Source: JBLHGU01 sp047615875 (GTDB taxonomy: Bacteria > Pseudomonadota > Gammaproteobacteria > Arenicellales > CAJQKF01). Taken from it: a stretch of 27,240 nt of DNA. Shown here piece by piece: positions 14,709-22,941 of the stretch (positions within the stretch are counted from its first letter, which is position 1; every line of letters begins with the position of its first letter). The stretch lies in the NCBI GenBank assembly GCA_047615875.1, contig JBLHGU010000053.1, positions 1 to 27,240 on the forward strand, given 5' to 3'. A program made the position numbers and the translations under genes. The notes under the pieces were generated by a model. It saw only the letters and a list, made by a program, of their open reading frames with translations. It ran no database searches and was not told the DNA's origin.

Positions 14709-15638
14709 ATGCGATATACGCTTAAGCAGTTGCAATACTTTGTCGCCGCTGCGGAAACCGGTAGTGTGAAACAGGCATCAAAAGCTATTCCAATCTCCCA
14801 GCCTTCTGTGTCGGCGGCGATCAGTCAATTGGAGCGGGAATTTGATGTGCAGTTATTTTTGCGCCACCATGCTCGAGGTTTATCGCTGACTGCGGCGGGG
14901 CGCAGAATGTTGCGTGAATCACGAAACCTGCTTGCCCAGGCGAACAATCTTTATTCTGTAGCACGAGAAATATCTGACGAAGTACATGGTGCAATGTCTG
15001 TGGGCTGTTTTGTAACCCTCGCACCGATGATCATGCCGGAACTGCTACATACGTTTTCAAAAGAACATAGCAACAGTCAACTTTCACTGGTTGAGGGAGA
15101 TCACGAATCTATTCTGTCGGGCTTGCGTCGGGCAGAGATTGATATCGCTATTTGTTACGACTTGCAGTTGCCAGAAGATATTGTTTTTGAACCACTGGTC
15201 TCCCTGAAACCACAAGTGCTGGTGGCAGCGAACCATGCATTAAGTAGTGCAGATTCGCTCAGTATTCGGCAACTCGCGGACGAATCGATGATTCTGCTGG
15301 ATCTGCCTTATAGTCGTGAATATTTCCTGTCGCTGTTTTACCAGGCCGGTGTTACACCCAAAATTCACTCCAGATCTGCCAATCAGGAAGTGGTTAGAAC
15401 CATGGTTGCCAACGGTTATGGTTTTACATTAGCTAATGTCCGTCCTAAAAGCCGATTGGCTCTGGATGGCAAGGAACTGGTTTCCATACCCTTAAAAGGG
15501 CGTCACCGACCCATGGTGATAGGGTTGGTCAGTATGTTGCAGGAGCGAAAATCACGGCTGCTGGAAACCTTTGAGAAGCATTGCCATAAACATATAAATC
15601 GTCAACACATCCCCGGTATGGAGGCGGCCAGATCGTAA
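14709..15638 (+). CDS. LysR-family transcriptional regulator
   Basis: 309-aa LysR regulator. The winged helix-turn-helix spans residues 1-62 (LKQLQYFVAAAETGSVKQAS, then QPSVSAAISQLEREFDVQLF). A linker helix follows, and the effector-binding domain covers about 94-295. That domain has the same landmarks as the C-terminal half of the protein at 12390: MSVGCF...PMIMPELL, LSLVEGDHESIL, MILLDLPYSREYFLSLF and ANGYGF. The two probably bind the same or related ligand. It lies 37 bases after the DUF1028 gene in the same direction, so it may be autoregulated as part of the operon. The T-N11-A palindrome at 10729-10763 is its candidate operator. No strong Shine-Dalgarno sequence precedes the ATG. Confidence 0.92.
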   Translation: MRYTLKQLQYFVAAAETGSVKQASKAIPISQPSVSAAISQLEREFDVQLFLRHHARGLSLTAAGRRMLRESRNLLAQANNLYSVAREISDEVHGAMSVGCFVTLAPMIMPELLHTFSKEHSNSQLSLVEGDHESILSGLRRAEIDIAICYDLQLPEDIVFEPLVSLKPQVLVAANHALSSADSLSIRQLADESMILLDLPYSREYFLSLFYQAGVTPKIHSRSANQEVVRTMVANGYGFTLANVRPKSRLALDGKELVSIPLKGRHRPMVIGLVSMLQERKSRLLETFEKHCHKHINRQHIPGMEAARS

Positions 15639-15777
15639 ATGTTGAAGCTGAGAACGGTTGTTTGTTTTGCATCCCTGTCAGGTGATGGTAAATTACTTGG
15701 TCTCGCCGGTTCGGGAGATCCTTGTTTCATAAATATGAGATGCCAGCACATGGTGTCCGAAAGGTTAAGAGGAACGT

Positions 15778-16869
15778 GTGGAAAATTCCGATCATAAAAT
15801 AGCCGTACGTGGAGTAGACGTTGCCAAGCACTTCGGTCAGGGTGCCCAGACTGTGAGGGCTCTGGATGGCGTTTCGGTCGAAATTCGAGATAACGAATTC
15901 TTTACCCTGTTGGGACCTTCAGGCTGTGGTAAGACAACACTGCTTCGACTCATAGCAGGCTTTGAACTTGCTACAGAAGGCGAGATCTTTCTGTTTGAAG
16001 AAGAAATTGAAGACCTGCCGCCCCATAAGCGCTCTATTAATACCGTGTTTCAGCACTACGCTTTATTCCCACATATGACTGTGGGTGAAAACGTTGGTTT
16101 TGGCTTGCGCATGTTAAAGCGTGATGAAGCCGACATTGAACGCCGGGTAAAAGATACATTGGCGTTGGTAAAGATGGAGCATTTTATCAATCGCAAACCA
16201 GCGCAAATGTCTGGCGGTCAGCAACAGCGTGTAGCATTGGCCCGCGCTCTGGCCCCCCAACCCAAGGTGTTGTTGTTGGATGAACCTTTATCGGCACTGG
16301 ATTTAAAACTCCGTCAGCAGATGCGTATGGAGTTAAAAAACCTGCAACGTGAAACTGGCATTACCTTTATTTTTGTTACTCATGATCAGGAAGAAGCACT
16401 GACCATGAGTGATCGTATAGCGGTTATGTCTGCAGGCAAGATTCAGCAAATCGGCTCGCCCCATGATATTTATGAACGACCGGTCAATCGATTTGTTGCG
16501 GATTTTATAGGTGACTCTAATTTTCTCGAGGCCGAGATTGAATCACTCGATAACGAGATGGCGACTTGCCGTGTGAGTAGTGAACTTAAGCTTAAAGTGC
16601 AGTCGCTGGGTGAAAGAAAATCTGGCGACAAGGTAACCCTGGCTATTCGTCCTGAAAAAATTCATCTGGGTGACCAGGGCAATGCATCCGGTGAGATCAC
16701 CACCTCGATCTACCTGGGCACGGATACAAGTTACAGTATCCGCATTAGCGATGTCGCCGAGCTTTCGGTCAGAGACCAGAACGCGCTGTCTGGTGTTGCC
16801 CGTTTTAGTCAGGGGCAAACGGTAAAAGTAGATATACCGGAAAGCGCTGTGCGCATGTTACAGGATTAG
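15778..16869 (+). CDS. potA: Polyamine-type ABC transporter ATP-binding protein (PotA/PotG-like)
   Basis: 363-aa ATPase of a spermidine/putrescine-type importer. Walker A is GPSGCGKTT, the Q-loop region is VFQHYALFPHMTVGENVGFG, the signature is MSGGQQQRVALARALA, Walker B is VLLLDEPLSALD and the H-loop is FVTHDQEEA. The C-terminal TOBE domain begins around IRPEKIHLGD. The start is GTG at 15778 with AAGAGGA just upstream. It is separated from the LysR gene by 139 bases. That gap has no recognisable gene and may hold its own promoter, although no strong one was seen. It is the first of four transporter genes in the order ATPase, permease, permease, binding protein, as in potABCD. Exact substrate uncertain: polyamine, putrescine or another cationic amine. 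Confidence 0.9.
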   Translation: MENSDHKIAVRGVDVAKHFGQGAQTVRALDGVSVEIRDNEFFTLLGPSGCGKTTLLRLIAGFELATEGEIFLFEEEIEDLPPHKRSINTVFQHYALFPHMTVGENVGFGLRMLKRDEADIERRVKDTLALVKMEHFINRKPAQMSGGQQQRVALARALAPQPKVLLLDEPLSALDLKLRQQMRMELKNLQRETGITFIFVTHDQEEALTMSDRIAVMSAGKIQQIGSPHDIYERPVNRFVADFIGDSNFLEAEIESLDNEMATCRVSSELKLKVQSLGERKSGDKVTLAIRPEKIHLGDQGNASGEITTSIYLGTDTSYSIRISDVAELSVRDQNALSGVARFSQGQTVKVDIPESAVRMLQD

Positions 16870-16872
16870 TCA

Positions 16873-17772
16873 GTGGACTTACCCAGAAATCCCCTGGTAA
16901 GGCGCTGGCTGGCACTCTCGCCAGCTATGGTAGTCGTCGCGTTGTTAATGATTGTACCGATGTGCATCTTGCTGGTGTTCTCCTTTATGGAGGCCGATCC
17001 GTATGGCGGTGTAGATCCAGGTTTCACAACTGCGGCCTATGTGCAGATTTTGTTCGAAAGAGATTTTGACGAAATTCTGTTATTTAATCCGGTTTACTTA
17101 AATATTATTAGCAGATCATTACTGCTCGCCGGGCTTGCTACCCTGGGTTGTCTGATCCTGGGTTTGCCAGTTGCCTACTATATATCTCGTCAAACTCCCC
17201 GTATGCAGAGTTTGTTATTGTACTTAATCACTATACCTTTCTGGACCAACTTGTTGGTTCGTACCTATGCCTGGATCTTAATACTGGCTACAGATGGTGT
17301 GATTGAGCAACCTTTGACCTTTCTTGGCATCATCGATGAAAGCCTGGACATGATGTATACCAACGGCGCGGTTGCGGTCGGATTGATTTACTCTTATTTG
17401 CCACTGATGGTTTTACCCATTTATGCCAGTCTTGAAAAACTCGATTTCCGTTTGATTGAAGCTGCACACGACCTATATGCAGATCGATTTATGGTCGCTA
17501 GAAAGATTATTCTGCCGTTAGCAGCACCGGGCATTATTGCCGGTTGTATTCTGGTGTTGGTACCCAGTCTGGGTGCGTTTATTGCGCCAGACTTATTGGG
17601 TGGTGGCAGAAAACTAATGCTGGGCTCGTTAATTCAGGTGCAATTTGCATCCGCCCGTAATTGGCCCTTCGGGTCGGCAGTTGCTATTTGTTTGTTGGTA
17701 TTGGTAATGGCCATGTTGATGTATCAGGCCAAAGTGGCAGCCAGGCGGCGTGCAGAAGCGGGTGAAGAATAA
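16873..17772 (+). CDS. potB: Polyamine-type ABC transporter permease (PotB-like)
   Basis: 299-aa inner-membrane permease with six hydrophobic segments: an N-terminal one at about 16-36, then a cluster across 77-280. The cytoplasmic EAA loop that contacts the ATPase is LIEAAHDLYADRFMVARKII, followed by LPLAAPGIIAG. The start is GTG at 16873, three bases after the ATPase gene's stop, with AGGA seven bases upstream, indicating translational coupling. It ends with a one-base stop/start overlap (TAATG) with the second permease gene. Family assignment is firm. Substrate specificity lies mainly in the binding protein. Confidence 0.9.
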   Translation: MDLPRNPLVRRWLALSPAMVVVALLMIVPMCILLVFSFMEADPYGGVDPGFTTAAYVQILFERDFDEILLFNPVYLNIISRSLLLAGLATLGCLILGLPVAYYISRQTPRMQSLLLYLITIPFWTNLLVRTYAWILILATDGVIEQPLTFLGIIDESLDMMYTNGAVAVGLIYSYLPLMVLPIYASLEKLDFRLIEAAHDLYADRFMVARKIILPLAAPGIIAGCILVLVPSLGAFIAPDLLGGGRKLMLGSLIQVQFASARNWPFGSAVAICLLVLVMAMLMYQAKVAARRRAEAGEE

Positions 17773-18578
17773 TGGCTAAGCGTAAAGTTCTTGAGGTTGG
17801 TGATTATCCAGGTCTTAGCCTGTGGTCGCTGTTATTCTTTGTTTATCTCTATGCACCTATGGTCGTGTTAGTGGTGTATTCATTTAATGTCAGCAGGCGG
17901 GCGCAGATTTGGAAAGGATTTAGCTTTGATTGGTATGTGAAAGCATTTTCTAACGACGGTATTCAATCGGCCGCTCTTAACAGTTTAATCGTGGCGGTTA
18001 TAGCGACAATATTTGCCACCGCCATTGCTACGCTTGCTGCATTGGCTTTATCCCGTGGACGTTCTTTCAAAGGTCAGGCTGTAGCCACGGGTATTATTAC
18101 TTTGCCATTGGTTGTGCCAGAGATTGCTACCGCTGTAGCCACCTTAAGTTTTTTCGCGGTAATTGGTTTTCAATTAGGCTTAACCAGTATTATTCTTGCT
18201 CATACAGTGTTTTGTATTCCCTTTGCATTCCTGCCTATTCGGGCTCGCTTGCAAGGTATGGATGACACTTTTGAGCAAGCTGCAAGCGATCTGTATGCAA
18301 ATGACTGGCAAACCTTCCGCTATGTTACGTTGCCTTTATTGATGCCTGGTGTTGTTGCAGGCGCCATGTTGTCATTTATTATATCCATCGATGATTTCAT
18401 AATTACATTGATGGTGGCGGGTGCCGGTTCAACGACACTACCGCTATATATTTACGGAATGATTCGCCAGGGTATAACGCCGGAGGTCAATGTAATCTCC
18501 ACGGTAATGCTGTCGCTATCTGTTCTGTTTATAACCGTTTACTGGTTCTTTAGTAAAAAGGCTGAAGAATCGGTGTAA
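17772..18578 (+). CDS. potC: Polyamine-type ABC transporter permease (PotC-like)
   Basis: 268-aa second permease with about six membrane segments, starting with LWSLLFFVYLYAPMVVLVVY and ending with VMLSLSVLFITVYWFFSK. Its EAA loop is EQAASDLYANDWQTFRYV followed by TLPLLMPGVVAGAMLSF, matching PotC/PotI. The IDDFIITLMVAGAG segment is typical of this subfamily. The ATG at 17772 shares its A with the preceding TAA. The binding-protein gene follows after 36 bases with its own strong ribosome-binding site. Confidence 0.9.
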   Translation: MAKRKVLEVGDYPGLSLWSLLFFVYLYAPMVVLVVYSFNVSRRAQIWKGFSFDWYVKAFSNDGIQSAALNSLIVAVIATIFATAIATLAALALSRGRSFKGQAVATGIITLPLVVPEIATAVATLSFFAVIGFQLGLTSIILAHTVFCIPFAFLPIRARLQGMDDTFEQAASDLYANDWQTFRYVTLPLLMPGVVAGAMLSFIISIDDFIITLMVAGAGSTTLPLYIYGMIRQGITPEVNVISTVMLSLSVLFITVYWFFSKKAEESV

Positions 18579-18614
18579 CGATCACTACATACTACAAACC
18601 GAGAGGAGAAACTT

Positions 18615-19646
18615 ATGCAAAAGAAACTTATTTGCACTGTGGCAGGCGCGGCACTGCTGGCTGGCAGCATGTCAGCACAGGCAGCTGGTGACCTGTATTT
18701 TTATAATTGGACAGACTATACGCCAGATGATTTGCTTGAAAAGTTTGAGGCAGATACGGGTATTAAAGTTACGATGGATACCTATGATTCCAACGAAACC
18801 TTATTGGCTAAGTTGAAGTCCGGCGCCACAGGCTATGACCTGGCCGTACCTAGCTCCAACTTTGTATCCATCATGATTTCTGAAGATCTGTTGGAGAAGG
18901 TAGACGTTAAGTCGATGCCAAATTACAAAAATGTTGACCCCAAATGGCAAGGTCCTGCCTGGGATCCTGATCAGATGTACTCCAGCCCCTATCAGTTCGG
19001 TACGACGTCCTTTGCTATTCGTACCGATGCAGAAGGCACAAGTTGTGAGTCGCTCAAATATTTCTTCGAGCCGGAAGGTGATGCTTGCGGTAACCTGAGT
19101 GTATTTAAAACTCCGGAGGAAGTTGCTTCAATGGCTCAGCTTTATCTTGGACAGGAATACTGTCAGGATGATTCCGATAGTCTTAAAGCGATTCAGGCTT
19201 TGCTCATCAAGCAAAACAAATGCGCTAAGGTTTACAGTTCTGAAGGCATGATAGATCGTATGGCCACCAAGACTGTAACCACTACCAATGCGTGGAATGG
19301 TGATGCGATGCGGGCCCGTGAAGAAGGTACCCCGATTCAGTATTGCTATCCAAAAGAAGGTGTGGTTGGTTGGTTTGACAGCCTGGTAATTCCCAAGGGA
19401 GCCAGAAATAAAGAAAATGCTGAGATTTTCATGAACTGGCTAATGGATGGAGAGAATATGGCTAAGGTGTCTAACTTTGCCCGTTATGCCAATGCGATTC
19501 CGTCTTCAAGCGAGTTTCTTGATGCGGCACTTGCAGGTGCGCCTGAGAATAACCCACCGGCTGATGTTGAAGTTCGCGTAAGCGAAACCTGTGGTCCGAA
19601 GTTTGTTAAGGCCCTCGATAAAATCTGGACCAAGTTACTTCAGTAA
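18615..19646 (+). CDS. potD: Periplasmic polyamine-type binding protein (PotD/PotF-like)
   Basis: 343-aa extracytoplasmic solute-binding protein. The signal peptide is MQKKLICTVAGAALLAGSMS followed by AQA, cleaved before AGDLYFYNW. Family landmarks are YNWTDYTPDDLLEKFEADTG, YDSNETLLAKLKSG, YDLAVPSSNFV and a C-terminal GVVGWFDSLVIPKGA. These fit the spermidine/putrescine-binding group. A strong Shine-Dalgarno sequence (GAGAGGAGA) precedes the ATG, consistent with the higher expression needed for binding proteins. The mature protein has at least six cysteines (GTSC, DAC, YC, NKC, YCY, TC), more than usual, which suggests disulfides in the inserted lobe region. A terminator follows immediately. 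The ligand could be a polyamine, an acetylated polyamine or histamine-like amine. Confidence 0.88.
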   Translation: MQKKLICTVAGAALLAGSMSAQAAGDLYFYNWTDYTPDDLLEKFEADTGIKVTMDTYDSNETLLAKLKSGATGYDLAVPSSNFVSIMISEDLLEKVDVKSMPNYKNVDPKWQGPAWDPDQMYSSPYQFGTTSFAIRTDAEGTSCESLKYFFEPEGDACGNLSVFKTPEEVASMAQLYLGQEYCQDDSDSLKAIQALLIKQNKCAKVYSSEGMIDRMATKTVTTTNAWNGDAMRAREEGTPIQYCYPKEGVVGWFDSLVIPKGARNKENAEIFMNWLMDGENMAKVSNFARYANAIPSSSEFLDAALAGAPENNPPADVEVRVSETCGPKFVKALDKIWTKLLQ

Positions 19647-19663
19647 TTTGTAAATGAAATTAA

Positions 19664-19694
19664 GGGTAGGCTTAAAGCCTGCCCTTTCTCTTTG
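19664..19694 (+). terminator. Rho-independent terminator after the transporter genes
   Basis: GGGTAGGCTT pairs with AAGCCTGCCC (one G-T wobble) around a minimal loop, followed by TTTCTCTTT. It begins 17 bases after the binding-protein stop. It would end or attenuate the transporter transcript, leaving the next two genes under separate control or partial read-through. Confidence 0.8.
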
Positions 19695-19768
19695 CACTAC
19701 TTAACTCCGCAAAAAATATAAAAACAACGAACAAATAGAAAATTTCATAGCCTGACGAGATTAACGAC

Positions 19769-20794
19769 ATGAAAGTGATTCGAACTGAAACCCATCGACA
19801 ACATTTCCCTAAGGGCGAACTATATGGTGGTGAGTTGGTTCGGCCTTTCGAGTGCCCCGAGCGTTGGGATTACGTTATGGAGCAGCTCAAACAACGTGGC
19901 TACAGCGAATATTTCGAACCCGCTGAAGCAGATATGGCTTTGATACAACGCGTGCATAGCCCTGATTTTGTAGAATTTCTCGAAACCGCCTGGGCCGAAT
20001 GGGCCGCGGAAGGATTTGCCGGTGACGCATTACCCACAGTTGTCCCCGCACGACGTATGCAACAACGTTTACCAAGGCATATTGATGCCAAACTCGGTTA
20101 TTACTGTATGGCCATAGAGACCGCCATAATGTCTGGCACGTGGGCTGCGGTGAAAGATAGCGCCGCCTGCGCCATCAGTGCGCAGAAACTGGTTGCAGAA
20201 CATGGCAATGCCTTCGCACTGTGTCGCCCGCCAGGTCACCATGCAGGCAAAGATTTATATGGTGGCTATTGTTTTCTGAACAACGCCGCTATCGCGGTTC
20301 AATCCTTTATAGATGATGGTGCGAAACGAGTGGCCTTGCTGGATGTGGACTTCCACCATGGCAATGGCAGCCAGGATATTTTCTACGACCGTGAAGATGT
20401 ACTGTTCGTGTCATTACATGGTAGACCTGAAGATGCCTTTCCCAACTTTCTTGGTTACGCTGATGAAAACGGCACAGGTAAGGGCGAAGGTTTTAACGTG
20501 AACTATCCTATGGCCCCCGGCACACCCTATAGTGTGTGGGGTGCCGCTCTCGATGATGCCTGTGAAAAAATCGACGCTTATGCACCCGATGCATTGGTCG
20601 TTTCTTTGGGTGTGGATACATTCGAAGACGACCCCATTAGCTTCTTTAAACTAAAGAGCGATGACTTCCTGACTTATGGGGATCGTATTGGCAAGCTAAA
20701 ACTGCCTACGCTATTTGTGATGGAAGGTGGCTATGCCGTTTCGGAAATCGGTGTAAACACCGTTAATGTACTGGACGCCTATCAGGGCGCCTGA
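19769..20794 (+). CDS. aphA: Acetylpolyamine amidohydrolase (histone-deacetylase superfamily)
   Basis: 341-aa zinc amidohydrolase that removes acetyl groups from acetylated polyamines such as acetylputrescine or acetylcadaverine. It has the same length as the Mycoplana ramosa enzyme and very similar sequence. Visible features are the start LYGGELVRPFECPER, the active-site pair H157-H158 in RPPGHHAGKD, zinc ligands D194 and H196 (LDVDFHHGNG) and D283 (GVDTFEDDP), and the transition-state Tyr Y322 (MEGGYAVSEIG). The loop around residues 85-112 that narrows the substrate tunnel in this family is present. It lies 122 bases after the transporter gene, past a terminator, in an A/T-rich leader with a weak TATAAA at 19717-19722. 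The dehydrogenase gene follows after 38 bases. Its place beside a polyamine-type transporter supports the assignment. Confidence 0.92.
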   Translation: MKVIRTETHRQHFPKGELYGGELVRPFECPERWDYVMEQLKQRGYSEYFEPAEADMALIQRVHSPDFVEFLETAWAEWAAEGFAGDALPTVVPARRMQQRLPRHIDAKLGYYCMAIETAIMSGTWAAVKDSAACAISAQKLVAEHGNAFALCRPPGHHAGKDLYGGYCFLNNAAIAVQSFIDDGAKRVALLDVDFHHGNGSQDIFYDREDVLFVSLHGRPEDAFPNFLGYADENGTGKGEGFNVNYPMAPGTPYSVWGAALDDACEKIDAYAPDALVVSLGVDTFEDDPISFFKLKSDDFLTYGDRIGKLKLPTLFVMEGGYAVSEIGVNTVNVLDAYQGA

Positions 20795-20832
20795 CATCAC
20801 TAAACTCCTGAAAACCTTTTCGGATAACAGCA

Positions 20833-22905
20833 ATGAGCCGTAACCCACGCCATGACGTATTGTTTGAACCATTGGCTATTGGCCCTGTAACGGCTCCCAA
20901 TCGTTTTTATCAGGTGCCCCACTGTAATGGTGGTGGTTATCGAGATCCCACGGCTGTTGCCGAGATGCGCCGTATAAAGTCCGAAGGTGGCTGGGGAGTC
21001 ATATTTACAGAGCAGGTCGAACTACATCATAGTGGTGAAATAACCCCCTACATAGAATTGCGACTGTGGGAAGACCAGGATATACCTGCCCTCGCGCGTA
21101 TGGCCGAGGCCATTAAGAGTGGGCCTGCACTGGCCGGTATCGAATTAGCCTACTCAGGCATTAATGGTCCCAACTTCTATAGTCGAGAAGTGCCCATGGC
21201 GGCAACCGCGTTACCTATCCGTACCTTTACCAATGATCCGGTTCAGGCCCGCGCCATGACCCGCAAAGATATAAAGGATTTGCGTCGCTGGCATCGCAAC
21301 GCATTTAAGCGTGCCAAAACTGCAGGCTATGATTTGATCTGCTTGTATGGTGCCCATGGGTTTGGCGTGATCCAGCATTTTTTGTCTACTGCTACCAATC
21401 ACCGGACAGATGAATACGGCGGCAGTCTGGAAAATAGATCGCGTTTATTTCGTGAGTTAATTGAAGAAGGCAAGGATGCGGTTGGCGACAGCATGGCGAT
21501 AACGGTTCGAATTGCCCTTGATGAATTGATTGGCGAACATGGTTTTGCTAACAGCGAAGTGCGGGACTTTATTGAGATGCATTCAGAAGTTCCCGATTTA
21601 TGGGACTTAGCCCATGGTGCCTGGGAAGACTGCTCCGGTACATCACGATTTAAAGAAGAGGCGGCTCAACAAGATTTGGTTGCCGGCATTAAGGCATTGA
21701 CCACAAAGCCAATTGTAGGCGTCGGTCGATTTACCTCACCCGACGTAATGGCTAAGCAGATTAAGGATGGCGTACTGGATTTTATTGGCTGTGCGCGACC
21801 ATCCATTGCCGACCCCTTTCTACCCAATAAGATTAAGGAAGGCCGTGTAGAAGACATAAGAGAATGCATTGGCTGCAATATCTGTGTTTCTGGCGATATG
21901 ACCATGTCGCTCTCTCGCTGCACGCAGAACCCTACGTTCATGGAAGAGTGGCGCAAAGGCTGGCACCCGGAGAATATGCAGGCCAAGGGTACTAGCGAGT
22001 CAGTGTTAATTGTTGGTGCTGGTCCGGCTGGTCTTGAGGCAGCCAGAGCATTGGGCAAGCGTGGCTATCAAGTCGCACTAGCGGAAGCCAGCAAGGAACT
22101 CGGTGGCCGGGTTGCTAAAGAATGTTTGCTACCTGGCTTATCAGCCTGGGGCAGGGTGCGTGACTACCGTGCCTATCAAATTAGTCAGATGGCCAATGTA
22201 GATATCTATTTCGATAGCAAACTTGGTGCGGCTGATATTCTGGAGTTTGGCTTCGAGCATGTTGCATTGGCAACAGGTTCTCATTGGCGAACAGATGGTG
22301 TATCGCGACAACATGTAGTTCCCATGCCATTGGATGATTCAGTTAAAGTTTATACACCTGACGACTTGATGGCGGGTAGTAAGCCAACTGGTCGGGTATT
22401 AGTGTTTGACGATGACCATTATTATATGGGTGGTGTAATAGCTGAGTTGTCTATGCAAAGCGCAGACTGCGTGACGTTGGTAACAACTTCTGCCTATGTT
22501 TCTGATTGGTCACGTAATACGCTTGACCAAGGTTTTATACACGCCCGACTCGTTAATCAGGGCATAGATATTGTATTGAACAAGGGCCTGGCTGCCATAG
22601 CCAACGGTGCTGCTACCCTGGACTGTGTTTATACTGGCAACACAAGCTCTCTAAGTATTGATGCAGTAGTGCTAGTTACCTCACGAATGCAGAATGATCA
22701 GATCTGGCAAGAGCTTAGCCAGCGTGAAGATGAATGGTCGGCTGCCGGAATAAAAAGTATCAAGGTTTTTGGTGACGCAGAAGCTCCAGCGCCGATTGCC
22801 TGGGCCACTTATGCTGGTCATCGATATGCAAGAGAGTTGGATGAGCCGGATATTGGTGATGCCTTACCATTTAAGCGTGAAATAACCGAACTGGCCGAAA
22901 TATAA
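20833..22905 (+). CDS. TMADH-family iron-sulfur flavoprotein dehydrogenase, histamine/diamine dehydrogenase-like
   Basis: 690-aa amine dehydrogenase closely following trimethylamine dehydrogenase (TMADH). The N-terminal FMN barrel starts RNPRHDVLFEPLAIGP. C31 in YQVPHCNGG matches the Cys that carries 6-S-cysteinyl-FMN. Y172/H175 in LYGAH match the TMADH active-site Tyr169/His172. The [4Fe-4S] ligands are C345, C348, C351 and C363. An ADP-binding/FAD-like region starts at VLIVGAGPAG. The TMADH aromatic bowl (Tyr60, Trp264, Trp355) is here Q61, W264 and D355. From memory this Gln/Trp/Asp set is that of histamine dehydrogenase, which also takes diamines. Predicted reaction: oxidative deamination of a primary diamine to an aldehyde, with electrons passed to an electron-transfer protein not encoded nearby. 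It follows the deacetylase gene by 38 bases. Confidence 0.85.
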   Translation: MSRNPRHDVLFEPLAIGPVTAPNRFYQVPHCNGGGYRDPTAVAEMRRIKSEGGWGVIFTEQVELHHSGEITPYIELRLWEDQDIPALARMAEAIKSGPALAGIELAYSGINGPNFYSREVPMAATALPIRTFTNDPVQARAMTRKDIKDLRRWHRNAFKRAKTAGYDLICLYGAHGFGVIQHFLSTATNHRTDEYGGSLENRSRLFRELIEEGKDAVGDSMAITVRIALDELIGEHGFANSEVRDFIEMHSEVPDLWDLAHGAWEDCSGTSRFKEEAAQQDLVAGIKALTTKPIVGVGRFTSPDVMAKQIKDGVLDFIGCARPSIADPFLPNKIKEGRVEDIRECIGCNICVSGDMTMSLSRCTQNPTFMEEWRKGWHPENMQAKGTSESVLIVGAGPAGLEAARALGKRGYQVALAEASKELGGRVAKECLLPGLSAWGRVRDYRAYQISQMANVDIYFDSKLGAADILEFGFEHVALATGSHWRTDGVSRQHVVPMPLDDSVKVYTPDDLMAGSKPTGRVLVFDDDHYYMGGVIAELSMQSADCVTLVTTSAYVSDWSRNTLDQGFIHARLVNQGIDIVLNKGLAAIANGAATLDCVYTGNTSSLSIDAVVLVTSRMQNDQIWQELSQREDEWSAAGIKSIKVFGDAEAPAPIAWATYAGHRYARELDEPDIGDALPFKREITELAEI

Positions 22906-22941
22906 TTGAAATAAATGCAACTAATTCAGTCCTTCTCCTGA

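Noticed and set aside
15639..15788. Small ORF of about 49 codons directly after the LysR stop, running into the potA-like gene
   Set aside because: No ribosome-binding site, no recognisable features, and it overlaps the start of a certain gene. Probably chance.
20833..22905. Naming the flavoprotein trimethylamine dehydrogenase
   Set aside because: Two of the three aromatic-bowl residues are changed (Tyr60 to Gln, Trp355 to Asp), which argues against trimethylamine as substrate.
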